The position numbers and the translations under genes are program-made. The notes under the pieces were generated by a model. It saw nothing but the letters and a program-made list of their open reading frames with translations, was not told the DNA's origin and ran no database searches. Positions 1 through 6,236 of a DNA stretch of 7,797 nt are shown here, one piece after another (within the stretch, counting starts at the first letter, position 1; the number at the start of each line of letters is the position of its first letter). The DNA is from Thermodesulfovibrionia bacterium (GTDB lineage Bacteria; Nitrospirota; Thermodesulfovibrionia; UBA6902). Location: NCBI GenBank assembly GCA_947258735.1, contig CAMYJJ010000141.1, positions 1-7,797 on the forward strand, in the 5' to 3' direction.

Positions 1-734
1 GCAAACACTGCGCTCCTTACACCTATAACTACTTTTACCTCACCATTCCTTATCCTTTGCCACTCTGTAATTCTTTCTCCTGTGGACAGACCGCTATGTA
101 AGAAAACAACATTGTTTCCAAAGTTCGTCCGGAACCTGTCTATCATCTGGGAGGTAATCGCTATCTCAGGGACCAGAACAATGGCCTGCTTTTCAGCAGG
201 CAAGGATGTCACTGCTCTCATGTAAATTTCTGTCTTTCCGCTTCCTGTAACACCATGCACGAGAAACACCCCCGTATCTGCGCTATTGATTTCAGCCAGG
301 GCCTTTTTCTGGTCATGAGTCAATGTCAATACACTGGCTCTCCTGCTCTCCACTTCATATACAATTCTTGGTTTACCTGCCTTTTTACCGGTAAAAAAGG
401 CCGAGGGAACAGCATTCTTAAGAGCAAGGCCGGAAGCAGACATGTAGTACTGGGAGACCCAGTCAATTAATCGGAGAATATTATTCGAAAGAAAAGGGTC
501 TTTATCCAGGAGAGATTTTACAGGTTTAAGGGAAATGTCCTTTTTTTGTCCTGCTGTTTTTTTAAAAGAGGCTGATTGAGGTTTACGGCCCAGTGCAACA
601 ACAATACCCGTCTTATAACTTCTCTTAAAAGGTACCTCTACACGTGATCCAATTTTGATATCTGATCGAAGTTCTTCAGGCACAGTGTACGTGAATGCTT
701 CAGAATTGATAGGGAACAGAACGTTAGCATGCAT
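1..734 (-). CDS. priA: Primosomal protein N' (PriA replication-restart helicase), N-terminal part, cut by the window edge
   Basis: PriA is a DEAH-type 3'-5' helicase that binds stalled forks and D-loops and reloads the replisome. Reading leftward from ATG at 734, the frame stays open to base 1 (244 full codons). Residues 1-105 resemble the 3'-DNA-binding domain (start MHANVLFPIN, then a basic strand with RVEVPF and TGIVV). Walker A is GVTGSGKT at 161-168, followed by EIYMRA. LVPEIAIT lies at 187-194, HSGLSTGER at 213-221 and VIGVRSAVF at 236-244; all are typical PriA blocks. The DEAH box, zinc-binding cysteines and C-terminal domain lie beyond the window. The start is fixed by TAA two codons upstream (TAA CCA ATG), and I see no good Shine-Dalgarno. 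The gene begins 14 bp after the ATPase stop, so co-transcription and coupling are likely. Walker A sits roughly 60 residues earlier than in Escherichia coli PriA, apparently because the winged-helix domain is absent. Confidence 0.95.
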   Translation of the reverse strand, partial: MHANVLFPINSEAFTYTVPEELRSDIKIGSRVEVPFKRSYKTGIVVALGRKPQSASFKKTAGQKKDISLKPVKSLLDKDPFLSNNILRLIDWVSQYYMSASGLALKNAVPSAFFTGKKAGKPRIVYEVESRRASVLTLTHDQKKALAEINSADTGVFLVHGVTGSGKTEIYMRAVTSLPAEKQAIVLVPEIAITSQMIDRFRTNFGNNVVFLHSGLSTGERITEWQRIRNGEVKVVIGVRSAVF

Positions 735-748
735 TGGTTATACGTAAA

Positions 749-3421
749 TTATAAACTGGAATCTGAAATACCGGTATTATTATTTCTTCTTACCCACCAT
801 TTCTCTATTTCAACTGCAATAAATACAATAGATGAAAGCACCAACGTGACAGCAAGTTCACCGACTGTCAGGGGGGCCGTCCTGAAGATCGGATTGAGGA
901 CAGGAATATATATGGTCGCCATCTGTAGAAAAAATGTCAGTAACACTGCACCGAGGAGCGGTTTGTTTGAAAATAGTCCCAGCTTAAATAATGACTCCGT
1001 GTCAGATCTAATGGCCAGCACATGTCCCATCTGGCTTAACGACAGCACAGTAAAGACCATAGTCTGCCAGTGAGTATCTCCTGCCTTAATAAACCAGGCC
1101 TGGGTAAAAACTGATACCCCTCCCATCAGAAGTCCAACCCATAATAAATGGTACCCCAGTCCCTGTGCAAATATGCTCTCCTGGGGGTGGCGCGGTGGTT
1201 TCTGCATGATACCTTTTTCCGCAGGCTCTACTGCAAGGGCAAGTCCGGGGAGACCATCAGTTACAAGGTTGATCCATAAAATATGTATCGGCAGAAGCGG
1301 AATAGGCAGTCCTAAAAATGGCGGCAGGAATATGGTCCATATCTCGCCCGAATTACTGGTCATCGTATACTTTATGAATTTACGTATATTATCAAAGATA
1401 CGCCTTCCCTCTTTAACTGCCTTGACAATGGTGGCAAAATTATCGTCAAGGAGAATCATGTGAGAAGCCTCTTTTGAAACATCAGTCCCGGTGATCCCCA
1501 TGGCGACACCTATGTCAGCCCTTTTTAATGCCGGGGCATCATTAACGCCGTCCCCGGTCATGGCGGCAAACTCTCCCTTGTCCTGCAATGCCTTAACGAT
1601 CTTGATCTTTTGCTCCGGAGCGACCCGTGCATATACCCTGATCTCCTCAACATGTTCCTCAAACTCCTCAAGGGACAGTTTATCCAGTTCCTGCCCGGTC
1701 AGCACACCTTCTCCGTCCTCAACTATTCCCAGCCTTTTGGCTATCGTTTTTGCGGTAAGAGGATGGTCACCGGTTATCATCACCGGCTTAATGCCTGCAG
1801 TCTTGCACGTTGCAACCGCCTCTTTCGCTTCATCACGGGGAGGATCCACCAGGCCGATCATGCCAAGGAAGGTAAGACCTCTTTCCGCATTCTCAGATGT
1901 TATCTCATGAGGCAGGGATTCCCATTCCCTCTTTGCAAAGGCCAGTGTTCTCAGGCCGTCATTTGCCATGTTCTGACTTGCATCGATAATTTCTTTCCTG
2001 ACAGCATCGTCTATATTCCTGGTCCCTTCATTTGTCAGAATATGTGCTGACTGTTCAAGGATCGATTCAAGAGCTCCCTTTGTAAAGGAAACAGTGCTCC
2101 CCTGCTCAGATGAGTGAAACGTGGTCATACGCTTTCTGTCTGCATCAAAGGGAATCTCCCTTATCCTCGGAAACTTTTTTTCAATATCTTCCTTTCCGTA
2201 TCCGGCCACTTCAGCTGCTTCAAGAATTGCTGTTTCTGTGGGATCGCCAATGAATGTTCTGTCCTCTCCTCGGGTTGAATCATTACAGAGCGCCATTGCA
2301 GTGAATAGAGTTTTGAGTTTTAAGTTTTGAGTTTTGGACTCACTTTTCACATCACTCTTACCTCTTAACTCCTGACCTTTCATGAGTATTCCATCGACGT
2401 ATATTTCTTCTACCGTCATCTTGTTTAATGTTAATGTGCCCGTCTTGTCAGAACAGATATACGTGACTGATCCCAGTGTTTCAACTGCCGGCAGTTTTCT
2501 TACCAGGGCATTCTGTTTGACCATTTTTTTTGCGCCAAGGGCAAGTGATATCGTGACAACAGCAGGAAGGGCCTCAGGAATGGCAGCCACGGCAAGGCTG
2601 ATTGCGGTGAGGAACATCAGGAGAGGGGCTTCCCCTCTCAAGAGACCGGCAATGAAAACAATGGCACATATCCCAAGGACCACCAGGCCAAGGCGCTGAC
2701 CGAACTTTGCCAGTCTTTTTTGAAGCGGGGTCTTCACTTCTTTTTCTTCCTGAAGCAGAGTGGCTATCCTGCCAAGCTCTGTTTTCATCCCTGTTTCAAC
2801 GACGACCCCTTTCCCCCTGCCATACGATACTATCGTTCCCTTAAAGGCCAGATTATTTCTGTCACCGAGCGGTACGGATTCATCAGTCAGTGTATCAATG
2901 TCCTTCTCCACCGGAACAGACTCCCCGGTCAGGGCTGCTTCTTCGATTCGCAGGTGTGCAGTTTCTGTCAATCTCATATCAGCAGGCACGATCCTGCCTG
3001 CCTCAAGATGTACAATGTCACCGGGCACCAGTTCCGCAGCAGAAATGTTTGAAACAGTATTGTTTCTCAAGGTAAGTGCTGTTGGCGCTGCCATCTGCTT
3101 AAGCGCCTTCATTGCCTTTTCCGCACGATATTCCTGGACAAAGCCGATAATCGCATTTAGAATCACAATAACCACGATAGCTATGGTGTCAACAAGTTCT
3201 CCAATGATCCCGGATACAACAGCAGCCGCAATCAGTATCATGATCATAAAATCCCTGAATTGATCAAGAAACATCATAAAGACTGATTTCTTTTTTGTCT
3301 CAATCAGTTCATTAAGACCGTAGCGCTCGATCCGTTTATCAACGTCATCAGACGTGAGTCCCTCTGTTGAAGAGTTAAGATCTTCAAAAACTTCTTTTAT
3401 ATTTTTTATGTGCCAATTCAT
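749..3421 (-). CDS. Calcium-transporting P-type ATPase (P2A/SERCA-like), 890 aa
   Basis: Membrane pump that uses ATP, through an aspartyl-phosphate, to move Ca2+ (possibly Mn2+) out of the cytoplasm. All signatures are present: N-terminal cation-ATPase segment (1-70), actuator TGES at 165-168, TM4 PEALP at 282-286, DKTGTLT at 325-331 with D325 as the phosphorylation site, KGA at 448-450, TGDHP at 550-554 and TGDGVNDAP at 622-630. Ten hydrophobic segments can be recognised, four before the phosphorylation domain and six after it. Ca2+ ligands equivalent to SERCA are seen in TM4 (VAAIPE, E283), TM5 (N690, E693) and TM6 (N718, T721, D722). The TM8 position equivalent to SERCA E908 is a glutamine (Q797), as in plasma-membrane Ca2+ pumps. 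Length is normal for bacterial P2A pumps. A low-complexity tract is translated at about residues 351-371. It is the first gene of a leftward pair with priA. Ca2+ is inferred from the ligands; metal specificity is not proven. Confidence 0.93.
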   Translation of the reverse strand: MNWHIKNIKEVFEDLNSSTEGLTSDDVDKRIERYGLNELIETKKKSVFMMFLDQFRDFMIMILIAAAVVSGIIGELVDTIAIVVIVILNAIIGFVQEYRAEKAMKALKQMAAPTALTLRNNTVSNISAAELVPGDIVHLEAGRIVPADMRLTETAHLRIEEAALTGESVPVEKDIDTLTDESVPLGDRNNLAFKGTIVSYGRGKGVVVETGMKTELGRIATLLQEEKEVKTPLQKRLAKFGQRLGLVVLGICAIVFIAGLLRGEAPLLMFLTAISLAVAAIPEALPAVVTISLALGAKKMVKQNALVRKLPAVETLGSVTYICSDKTGTLTLNKMTVEEIYVDGILMKGQELRGKSDVKSESKTQNLKLKTLFTAMALCNDSTRGEDRTFIGDPTETAILEAAEVAGYGKEDIEKKFPRIREIPFDADRKRMTTFHSSEQGSTVSFTKGALESILEQSAHILTNEGTRNIDDAVRKEIIDASQNMANDGLRTLAFAKREWESLPHEITSENAERGLTFLGMIGLVDPPRDEAKEAVATCKTAGIKPVMITGDHPLTAKTIAKRLGIVEDGEGVLTGQELDKLSLEEFEEHVEEIRVYARVAPEQKIKIVKALQDKGEFAAMTGDGVNDAPALKRADIGVAMGITGTDVSKEASHMILLDDNFATIVKAVKEGRRIFDNIRKFIKYTMTSNSGEIWTIFLPPFLGLPIPLLPIHILWINLVTDGLPGLALAVEPAEKGIMQKPPRHPQESIFAQGLGYHLLWVGLLMGGVSVFTQAWFIKAGDTHWQTMVFTVLSLSQMGHVLAIRSDTESLFKLGLFSNKPLLGAVLLTFFLQMATIYIPVLNPIFRTAPLTVGELAVTLVLSSIVFIAVEIEKWWVRRNNNTGISDSSL
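2308..2370 (-). repeat. Heptanucleotide-phased low-complexity tract inside the Ca2+-ATPase gene
   Basis: On the coding strand, 63 bases divide cleanly into nine 7-nt units. The four downstream units (2308-2335) are AAAACT followed by C or T and are nearly perfect. The five upstream units (2336-2370) are degenerate and purine-rich (for example AGTTAAG and AGGTAAG). The tract is in frame and encodes a polar stretch, roughly [20 protein letters not shown], in the variable loop after the DKTGTLT block of the nucleotide-binding region. Because 7 nt and 3 nt come into phase every 21 nt, a pure array can only encode a 7-residue period. Cyanobacterial STRR heptamer repeats are a formal parallel; a shared origin is not implied. 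Confidence 0.7.
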
Positions 3422-3478
3422 ATTGTTCTTTTCTTTATTGTGTGAAAGAGAATCTGGTTGATCTGAAAAACACCTATA

Positions 3479-3508
3479 ACTATAAATTTATTACCATTAA
3501 AAAATCAA
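3479..3508 (-). promoter_or_regulatory. Candidate sigma-70-type promoter for the Ca2+-ATPase/priA pair
   Basis: Read on the minus strand, TTGATT (3508-3503) is followed after 18 nt by TATAGT (3484-3479), matching the -35 and -10 consensus in 4 and 5 of 6 positions. It would start transcription near 3472, about 50 nt before the ATPase ATG at 3421. The surroundings are very AT-rich, so chance matches are likely. The ATPase ATG is preceded only by a weak purine stretch (AAAGAAAAGAA) as a ribosome-binding site. Confidence 0.35.
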
Positions 3509-3586
3509 AATATCACTGGACATTTTCTTTAAAACAGTCTTATATTCAGCCGTCATTAGAAATATTATTATATTCGTATAAAATGT

Positions 3587-3616
3587 TTGACACCAAAGAC
3601 TTTTCTATGCTAGAGT
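3587..3616 (+). promoter_or_regulatory. Candidate extended -10 promoter for fhs
   Basis: A perfect TTGACA (3587-3592) is followed after 18 nt by TAGAGT (3611-3616), which is preceded by the extended -10 element TGC (3608-3610). An alternative -10, TATGCT at 3606-3611, would leave a 13-nt spacer, too short for a standard promoter. Transcription would start near 3623, leaving an untranslated leader of about 155 nt before fhs. The perfect -35 and the extended -10 make this the best promoter in the window. Confidence 0.55.
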
Positions 3617-3622
3617 TTTAAA

Positions 3623-3762
3623 CTTCCTGAGCGCCCGTACATAAGCTGAACCTGCTGGAGTAAAGGGCAAGGTAGACTGACTGCCACATATAAAATATCA
3701 ATAACTTCATACTACTCGGGAAGAGGTATCTTCATAAAATTTAAAACTAAATAATAAACGTT
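3623..3762 (+). promoter_or_regulatory. Candidate structured 5' leader of fhs
   Basis: The inferred leader can form several short helices. GCCC at 3633-3636 pairs with GGGC at 3665-3668, enclosing AGC/GCT at 3644-3646 and 3654-3656. GGTAG at 3671-3675 pairs with CTGCC at 3681-3685 around a 5-nt loop, with one G-U pair. GAAGA at 3720-3724 pairs with TCTTC at 3729-3733 around the loop GGTA. None is followed by a U-run, so I see no attenuator. I looked for the ZTP (pfl) and tetrahydrofolate riboswitches, which can precede folate C1 genes, and their conserved cores are not apparent. The order of helices is seen; a regulatory role is inference. Confidence 0.3.
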
Positions 3763-3769
3763 AAGGAGG
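3763..3769 (+). promoter_or_regulatory. Strong Shine-Dalgarno of fhs
   Basis: AAGGAGG, a full match to the anti-Shine-Dalgarno, lies 8 nt before the ATG at 3778. This fixes the fhs start and indicates efficient translation. It is the best ribosome-binding site in the window. Confidence 0.9.
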
Positions 3770-3777
3770 ATGTAAAT

Positions 3778-5553
3778 ATGCCGCTGGATCCAACAAAACA
3801 TGCAGACTGGGAAATCGCAGAAGACGCAGAAAAAACAATGGCAACGATCTATGAGATCGGAGAACGCCTGGGACTTACAAAAGATGAACTTCTGCCGCAG
3901 GGCCATTATATCGGAAAAATAGATTACCGGGCCGTTCTTGATCGACTCAAGGACAAACCCAATGGAAAATATATTGATGTTACCGCCATTACCCCGACAC
4001 CTCTTGGTGAGGGAAAATCCACTTCTTCAATGGGGCTTGTTCAGGGTCTCGGCAAAATTGGCAAAAATGTCGGCGCTGCAATAAGACAGCCTTCAGGGGG
4101 ACCTACCATGAATATTAAAGGTTCTGCAGCAGGCGGAGGACTTGCCCAGTGTATTCCTCTGACTCCTTTTTCCCTTGGATTCACCGGCGACATAAATGCG
4201 ATCATGAACGCCCATAATCTTGCCATGGTTGCGCTTACATCAAGAATGCAGCATGAACGTAATTATACCGATGAGCAGCTCATGCGTTTGAGCAATATGG
4301 AAAGACTTGACATCGACCCTACCAAGGTTGAGATGGGCTGGATCATGGACTTCTGTGTTCAGTCTCTGAGAAATATCATAATAGGCATTGACGGGGTAAA
4401 TGGCAACAAGGACGGTTTCATGATGAAATCAAAATTCGGCATTGCTGTCTCGTCAGAAGTAATGGCCATTCTGTCTGTTGCCACAAGCCTTAAGGACATG
4501 CGTCAACGCATGGGCAAGATCGTTGTCGCTTACAATAAAAAGGGTGACGCTGTTACCACTGAAGACCTTCAGGTTGCAGGCGCCATGACAGCGTGGATGG
4601 TAGATGCCCTTAATCCAAGCCTTATGCAGACCCTTGAAGGTCAGCCTGTTATTGTTCATGCCGGACCCTTTGCAAATATCGCAATCGGTCAGAGCTCGAT
4701 CGTTGCAGACCAGATCGGCCTGAAACTGGCTGACTACCATGTAACTGAATCCGGATTCGGTGCTGACATCGGATTTGAAAAATTCTGGAACCTCAAATGC
4801 CGCTTCAGTAAACTGGTTCCGGATGCAGCTGTCGTTGTTGCTACCATCAGGGCGCTTAAGTGCCACGGTGGAGCACCGGTCCCTGTCCCCGGCAAGCCGA
4901 TGCCTGAAGAATATGGATCTGAAAATGTCGGATGGGTTGAGAAAGGCTGCGCAAACCTGATCCATCACATAAAAAATGTAAGAAAGGCCGGAATCAGCCC
5001 TGTTGTATGCATTAATGCTTTCTACACTGACACTGACGCTGAGATCGCCAAGGTCAGAGAGATGGCTGAAGCTGCAGGGGCTAAAGTCGCTCTCTCAAGA
5101 CACTGGGAGAAAGGCGGCGATGGAGCTATAGAGTTTGCAGAGGCAGTTGTTGAAGCATGTGAGGAAAAAACAGAATTTAAATTTCTCTACGAACTTGATG
5201 AGCCTGTTAAAGATCGTATTGAAAGGGTTGCAAAAGAAGTGTACGGTGCTGATGGTGTGGAATACTCTCCTGAAGCAAATACTGCGCTTGCCAGAATTCA
5301 GAAAGATCCTGAGCTTTCCAAACTTGGATTATGCATGGTAAAAACCCATCTTTCACTCTCTGACAATCCTGCACTGAAAGGTGTACCGACAGGATGGAAG
5401 CTGAAGGTCAGGGAGGTACTTACATACGGCGGTGCACAGTTCATTGTTCCTGTTGCAGGCGCTATCAGTCTCATGCCGGGAACCGGGTCAAATCCTGCCT
5501 TCAGAAGAGTCGAAGTAGATACGGAAACAGGCAAGGTCCAGGGCGTATTCTAA
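3778..5553 (+). CDS. fhs: Formate-tetrahydrofolate ligase (10-formyl-THF synthetase), long subtype
   Basis: Cytoplasmic enzyme that joins formate to tetrahydrofolate with ATP, giving 10-formyl-THF and ADP. This is the entry step of the methyl branch of the Wood-Ljungdahl pathway, and also feeds purine and formyl-methionine synthesis. Motifs: P-loop [11 protein letters not shown] at 72-82, IRQPSGGP at 102-109, IKGSAAGGG at 113-121, FTGD at 135-138, HAGPFANIA at 294-302, [12 protein letters not shown] at 354-365 (matching the second family signature), HWEKGGDGA at 442-450 and [11 protein letters not shown] at 567-577. It is 591 residues long, against about 555-560 for the acetogen enzymes. Several signature positions differ: [10 protein letters not shown] instead of [18 protein letters not shown] instead of LHFTGDIH, and PGT instead of PGLP. 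I associate these with a subtype from sulfate reducers and related anaerobes, so they look like lineage features and not damage. It has its own promoter and terminator, so it is probably monocistronic. The sequence alone does not show whether the cell runs the pathway reductively or oxidatively. Confidence 0.97.
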   Translation: MPLDPTKHADWEIAEDAEKTMATIYEIGERLGLTKDELLPQGHYIGKIDYRAVLDRLKDKPNGKYIDVTAITPTPLGEGKSTSSMGLVQGLGKIGKNVGAAIRQPSGGPTMNIKGSAAGGGLAQCIPLTPFSLGFTGDINAIMNAHNLAMVALTSRMQHERNYTDEQLMRLSNMERLDIDPTKVEMGWIMDFCVQSLRNIIIGIDGVNGNKDGFMMKSKFGIAVSSEVMAILSVATSLKDMRQRMGKIVVAYNKKGDAVTTEDLQVAGAMTAWMVDALNPSLMQTLEGQPVIVHAGPFANIAIGQSSIVADQIGLKLADYHVTESGFGADIGFEKFWNLKCRFSKLVPDAAVVVATIRALKCHGGAPVPVPGKPMPEEYGSENVGWVEKGCANLIHHIKNVRKAGISPVVCINAFYTDTDAEIAKVREMAEAAGAKVALSRHWEKGGDGAIEFAEAVVEACEEKTEFKFLYELDEPVKDRIERVAKEVYGADGVEYSPEANTALARIQKDPELSKLGLCMVKTHLSLSDNPALKGVPTGWKLKVREVLTYGGAQFIVPVAGAISLMPGTGSNPAFRRVEVDTETGKVQGVF

Positions 5554-5567
5554 AATAATTATCTCAC

Positions 5568-5594
5568 AGCCCCTGCTGGCATCCTGCAGGGGCT
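5568..5594 (+). terminator. Rho-independent terminator after fhs
   Basis: AGCCCCTGC (5568-5576) and GCAGGGGCT (5586-5594) form a perfect 9-bp GC-rich stem with a 9-nt loop. Two further G-C pairs are possible inside the loop. It starts 14 nt after the fhs stop codon. The trailing sequence, ATTTAATGCTTT, is only moderately T-rich, so termination may be leaky and allow some read-through into pgsA. Confidence 0.75.
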
Positions 5595-5604
5595 ATTTAA
5601 TGCT

Positions 5605-5627
5605 TTACAGCAGGAAATTACCTGTAA
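5605..5627. promoter_or_regulatory. Inverted repeat upstream of pgsA, possible operator
   Basis: TTACAG (5605-5610) and CTGTAA (5622-5627) are perfect 6-bp inverted arms separated by 11 nt, 17 nt centre to centre. A second, smaller dyad, CAGG-N6-CCTG (5611-5624), is nested in the same place. The site lies between the fhs terminator and pgsA, about 50 bp before the pgsA start, where an operator for the pgsA operon could sit. The spacing does not match exactly two helical turns, and no regulator is visible nearby. Confidence 0.25.
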
Positions 5628-5679
5628 CGCGTTAATATTATTATTTTATACCTGATGTAATCGGTAGGGCTTAATCTAA

Positions 5680-6213
5680 ATGGTTGGTAACATCCCCAAT
5701 ATACTGACGCTCACGAGAATAGTGCTCCTGCCTTTTTTTGCAGCAGCACTCATGTATGATCAATATCACTATGCGTTATTGATTTTTATAGCAGCATCGA
5801 TTACTGACCTTCTTGACGGCTTTATAGCAAGAGTAAAAAAACAGATAACATATTTCGGAACGATTCTTGATCCTGTTGCAGACAAATTTTTCTTATTGAC
5901 CTCATTTATCATTATGAGCAAGACCGGTCTGATTCCGATGTGGTTAACCATAATAGTGATCAGCAGGGACGTGATTGTCATTTCAGGCTGTTTTATTATT
6001 TATCTTGTAACGCATAATCTCGATATTGAACCAAGCATCGTGGGCAAAACAGCAAGTGCCGGACAGTTCCTGCTGATCGGTCTTGTTCTGCTGTCATTGA
6101 ATGTTAATAGTGACATAACGTTTCTGAATTTTTTATTTATTACCGTTGCTGTATTGACCGCCATGTCAGGCCTGCACTATGTATATAGAGGATTAAAAAT
6201 CGCGAACCCCTGA
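5680..6213 (+). CDS. pgsA: CDP-diacylglycerol-glycerol-3-phosphate 3-phosphatidyltransferase (phosphatidylglycerophosphate synthase)
   Basis: Integral membrane enzyme that transfers the phosphatidyl group from CDP-diacylglycerol to glycerol-3-phosphate. It makes phosphatidylglycerophosphate, the precursor of phosphatidylglycerol and cardiolipin. The CDP-alcohol phosphatidyltransferase motif is complete: D43, D46, G47, A50, R51, then G60, D64 and D68 (the D-x2-DG-x2-AR-x8-G-x3-D-x3-D pattern). The N-terminus NIPNILTLTRIVLLPFF is typical of PgsA, as opposed to phosphatidylserine synthase. Hydrophobic segments lie near 9-24, 31-44, 66-80, 84-110, 128-142 and 146-167. Length (177 aa) is normal. 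The start gives the expected N-terminus but has only a weak Shine-Dalgarno (GGTAGGG, 5663-5669, about 10 nt upstream). It is first in a tight rightward cluster with the DUF512 gene (23 bp downstream) and aroE. Substrate is assigned from the family; another CDP-alcohol transferase cannot be fully excluded. Confidence 0.9.
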   Translation: MVGNIPNILTLTRIVLLPFFAAALMYDQYHYALLIFIAASITDLLDGFIARVKKQITYFGTILDPVADKFFLLTSFIIMSKTGLIPMWLTIIVISRDVIVISGCFIIYLVTHNLDIEPSIVGKTASAGQFLLIGLVLLSLNVNSDITFLNFLFITVAVLTAMSGLHYVYRGLKIANP

Positions 6214-6236
6214 ACAATGAGCATCATCGATATACC

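Larger units (their letters stand above)
3422..3777. other. Divergent intergenic region between the Ca2+-ATPase gene and fhs
   Basis: This 356-bp AT-rich stretch separates two outward-facing genes. I find no convincing coding sequence in it on either strand. It contains a candidate leftward promoter, a candidate rightward promoter, and the fhs leader with hairpins and Shine-Dalgarno, each listed separately. The part between the two promoters (3509-3586) shows nothing I can name. There is no tRNA, and no riboswitch class that I recognise. Confidence 0.75.

Noticed and set aside
255..470. Plus-strand 71-codon frame
   Set aside because: Antisense to the PriA coding sequence, which has clear helicase motifs on the minus strand.
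1612..1621. Perfect 10-bp palindrome GCTCCGGAGC
   Set aside because: It lies inside the ATPase gene and is explained by the codons of the conserved APEQ motif.
2760..3263. Long plus-strand open frame (167 codons) opposite the ATPase gene
   Set aside because: It is antisense to strongly conserved ATPase coding sequence, has no recognisable domain and is best read as a shadow frame.
3623..3762. ZTP or tetrahydrofolate riboswitch before fhs
   Set aside because: The conserved cores of these classes as I know them are not visible, so only an unnamed structured leader is listed.
3712..3906. Minus-strand 64-codon frame across the fhs start
   Set aside because: It crosses the fhs Shine-Dalgarno and start and has no good ribosome-binding site or known motif.
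4453..4968. Minus-strand open frame (171 codons) opposite fhs
   Set aside because: Antisense to highly conserved FTHFS coding sequence, with no family resemblance in its translation.
5623..5652. Possible pgsA promoter (TGTAAC and TATACC with 18-nt spacer)
   Set aside because: The -35 match is poor and the surroundings are AT-rich, so it cannot be told from chance. Read-through from fhs is an alternative.
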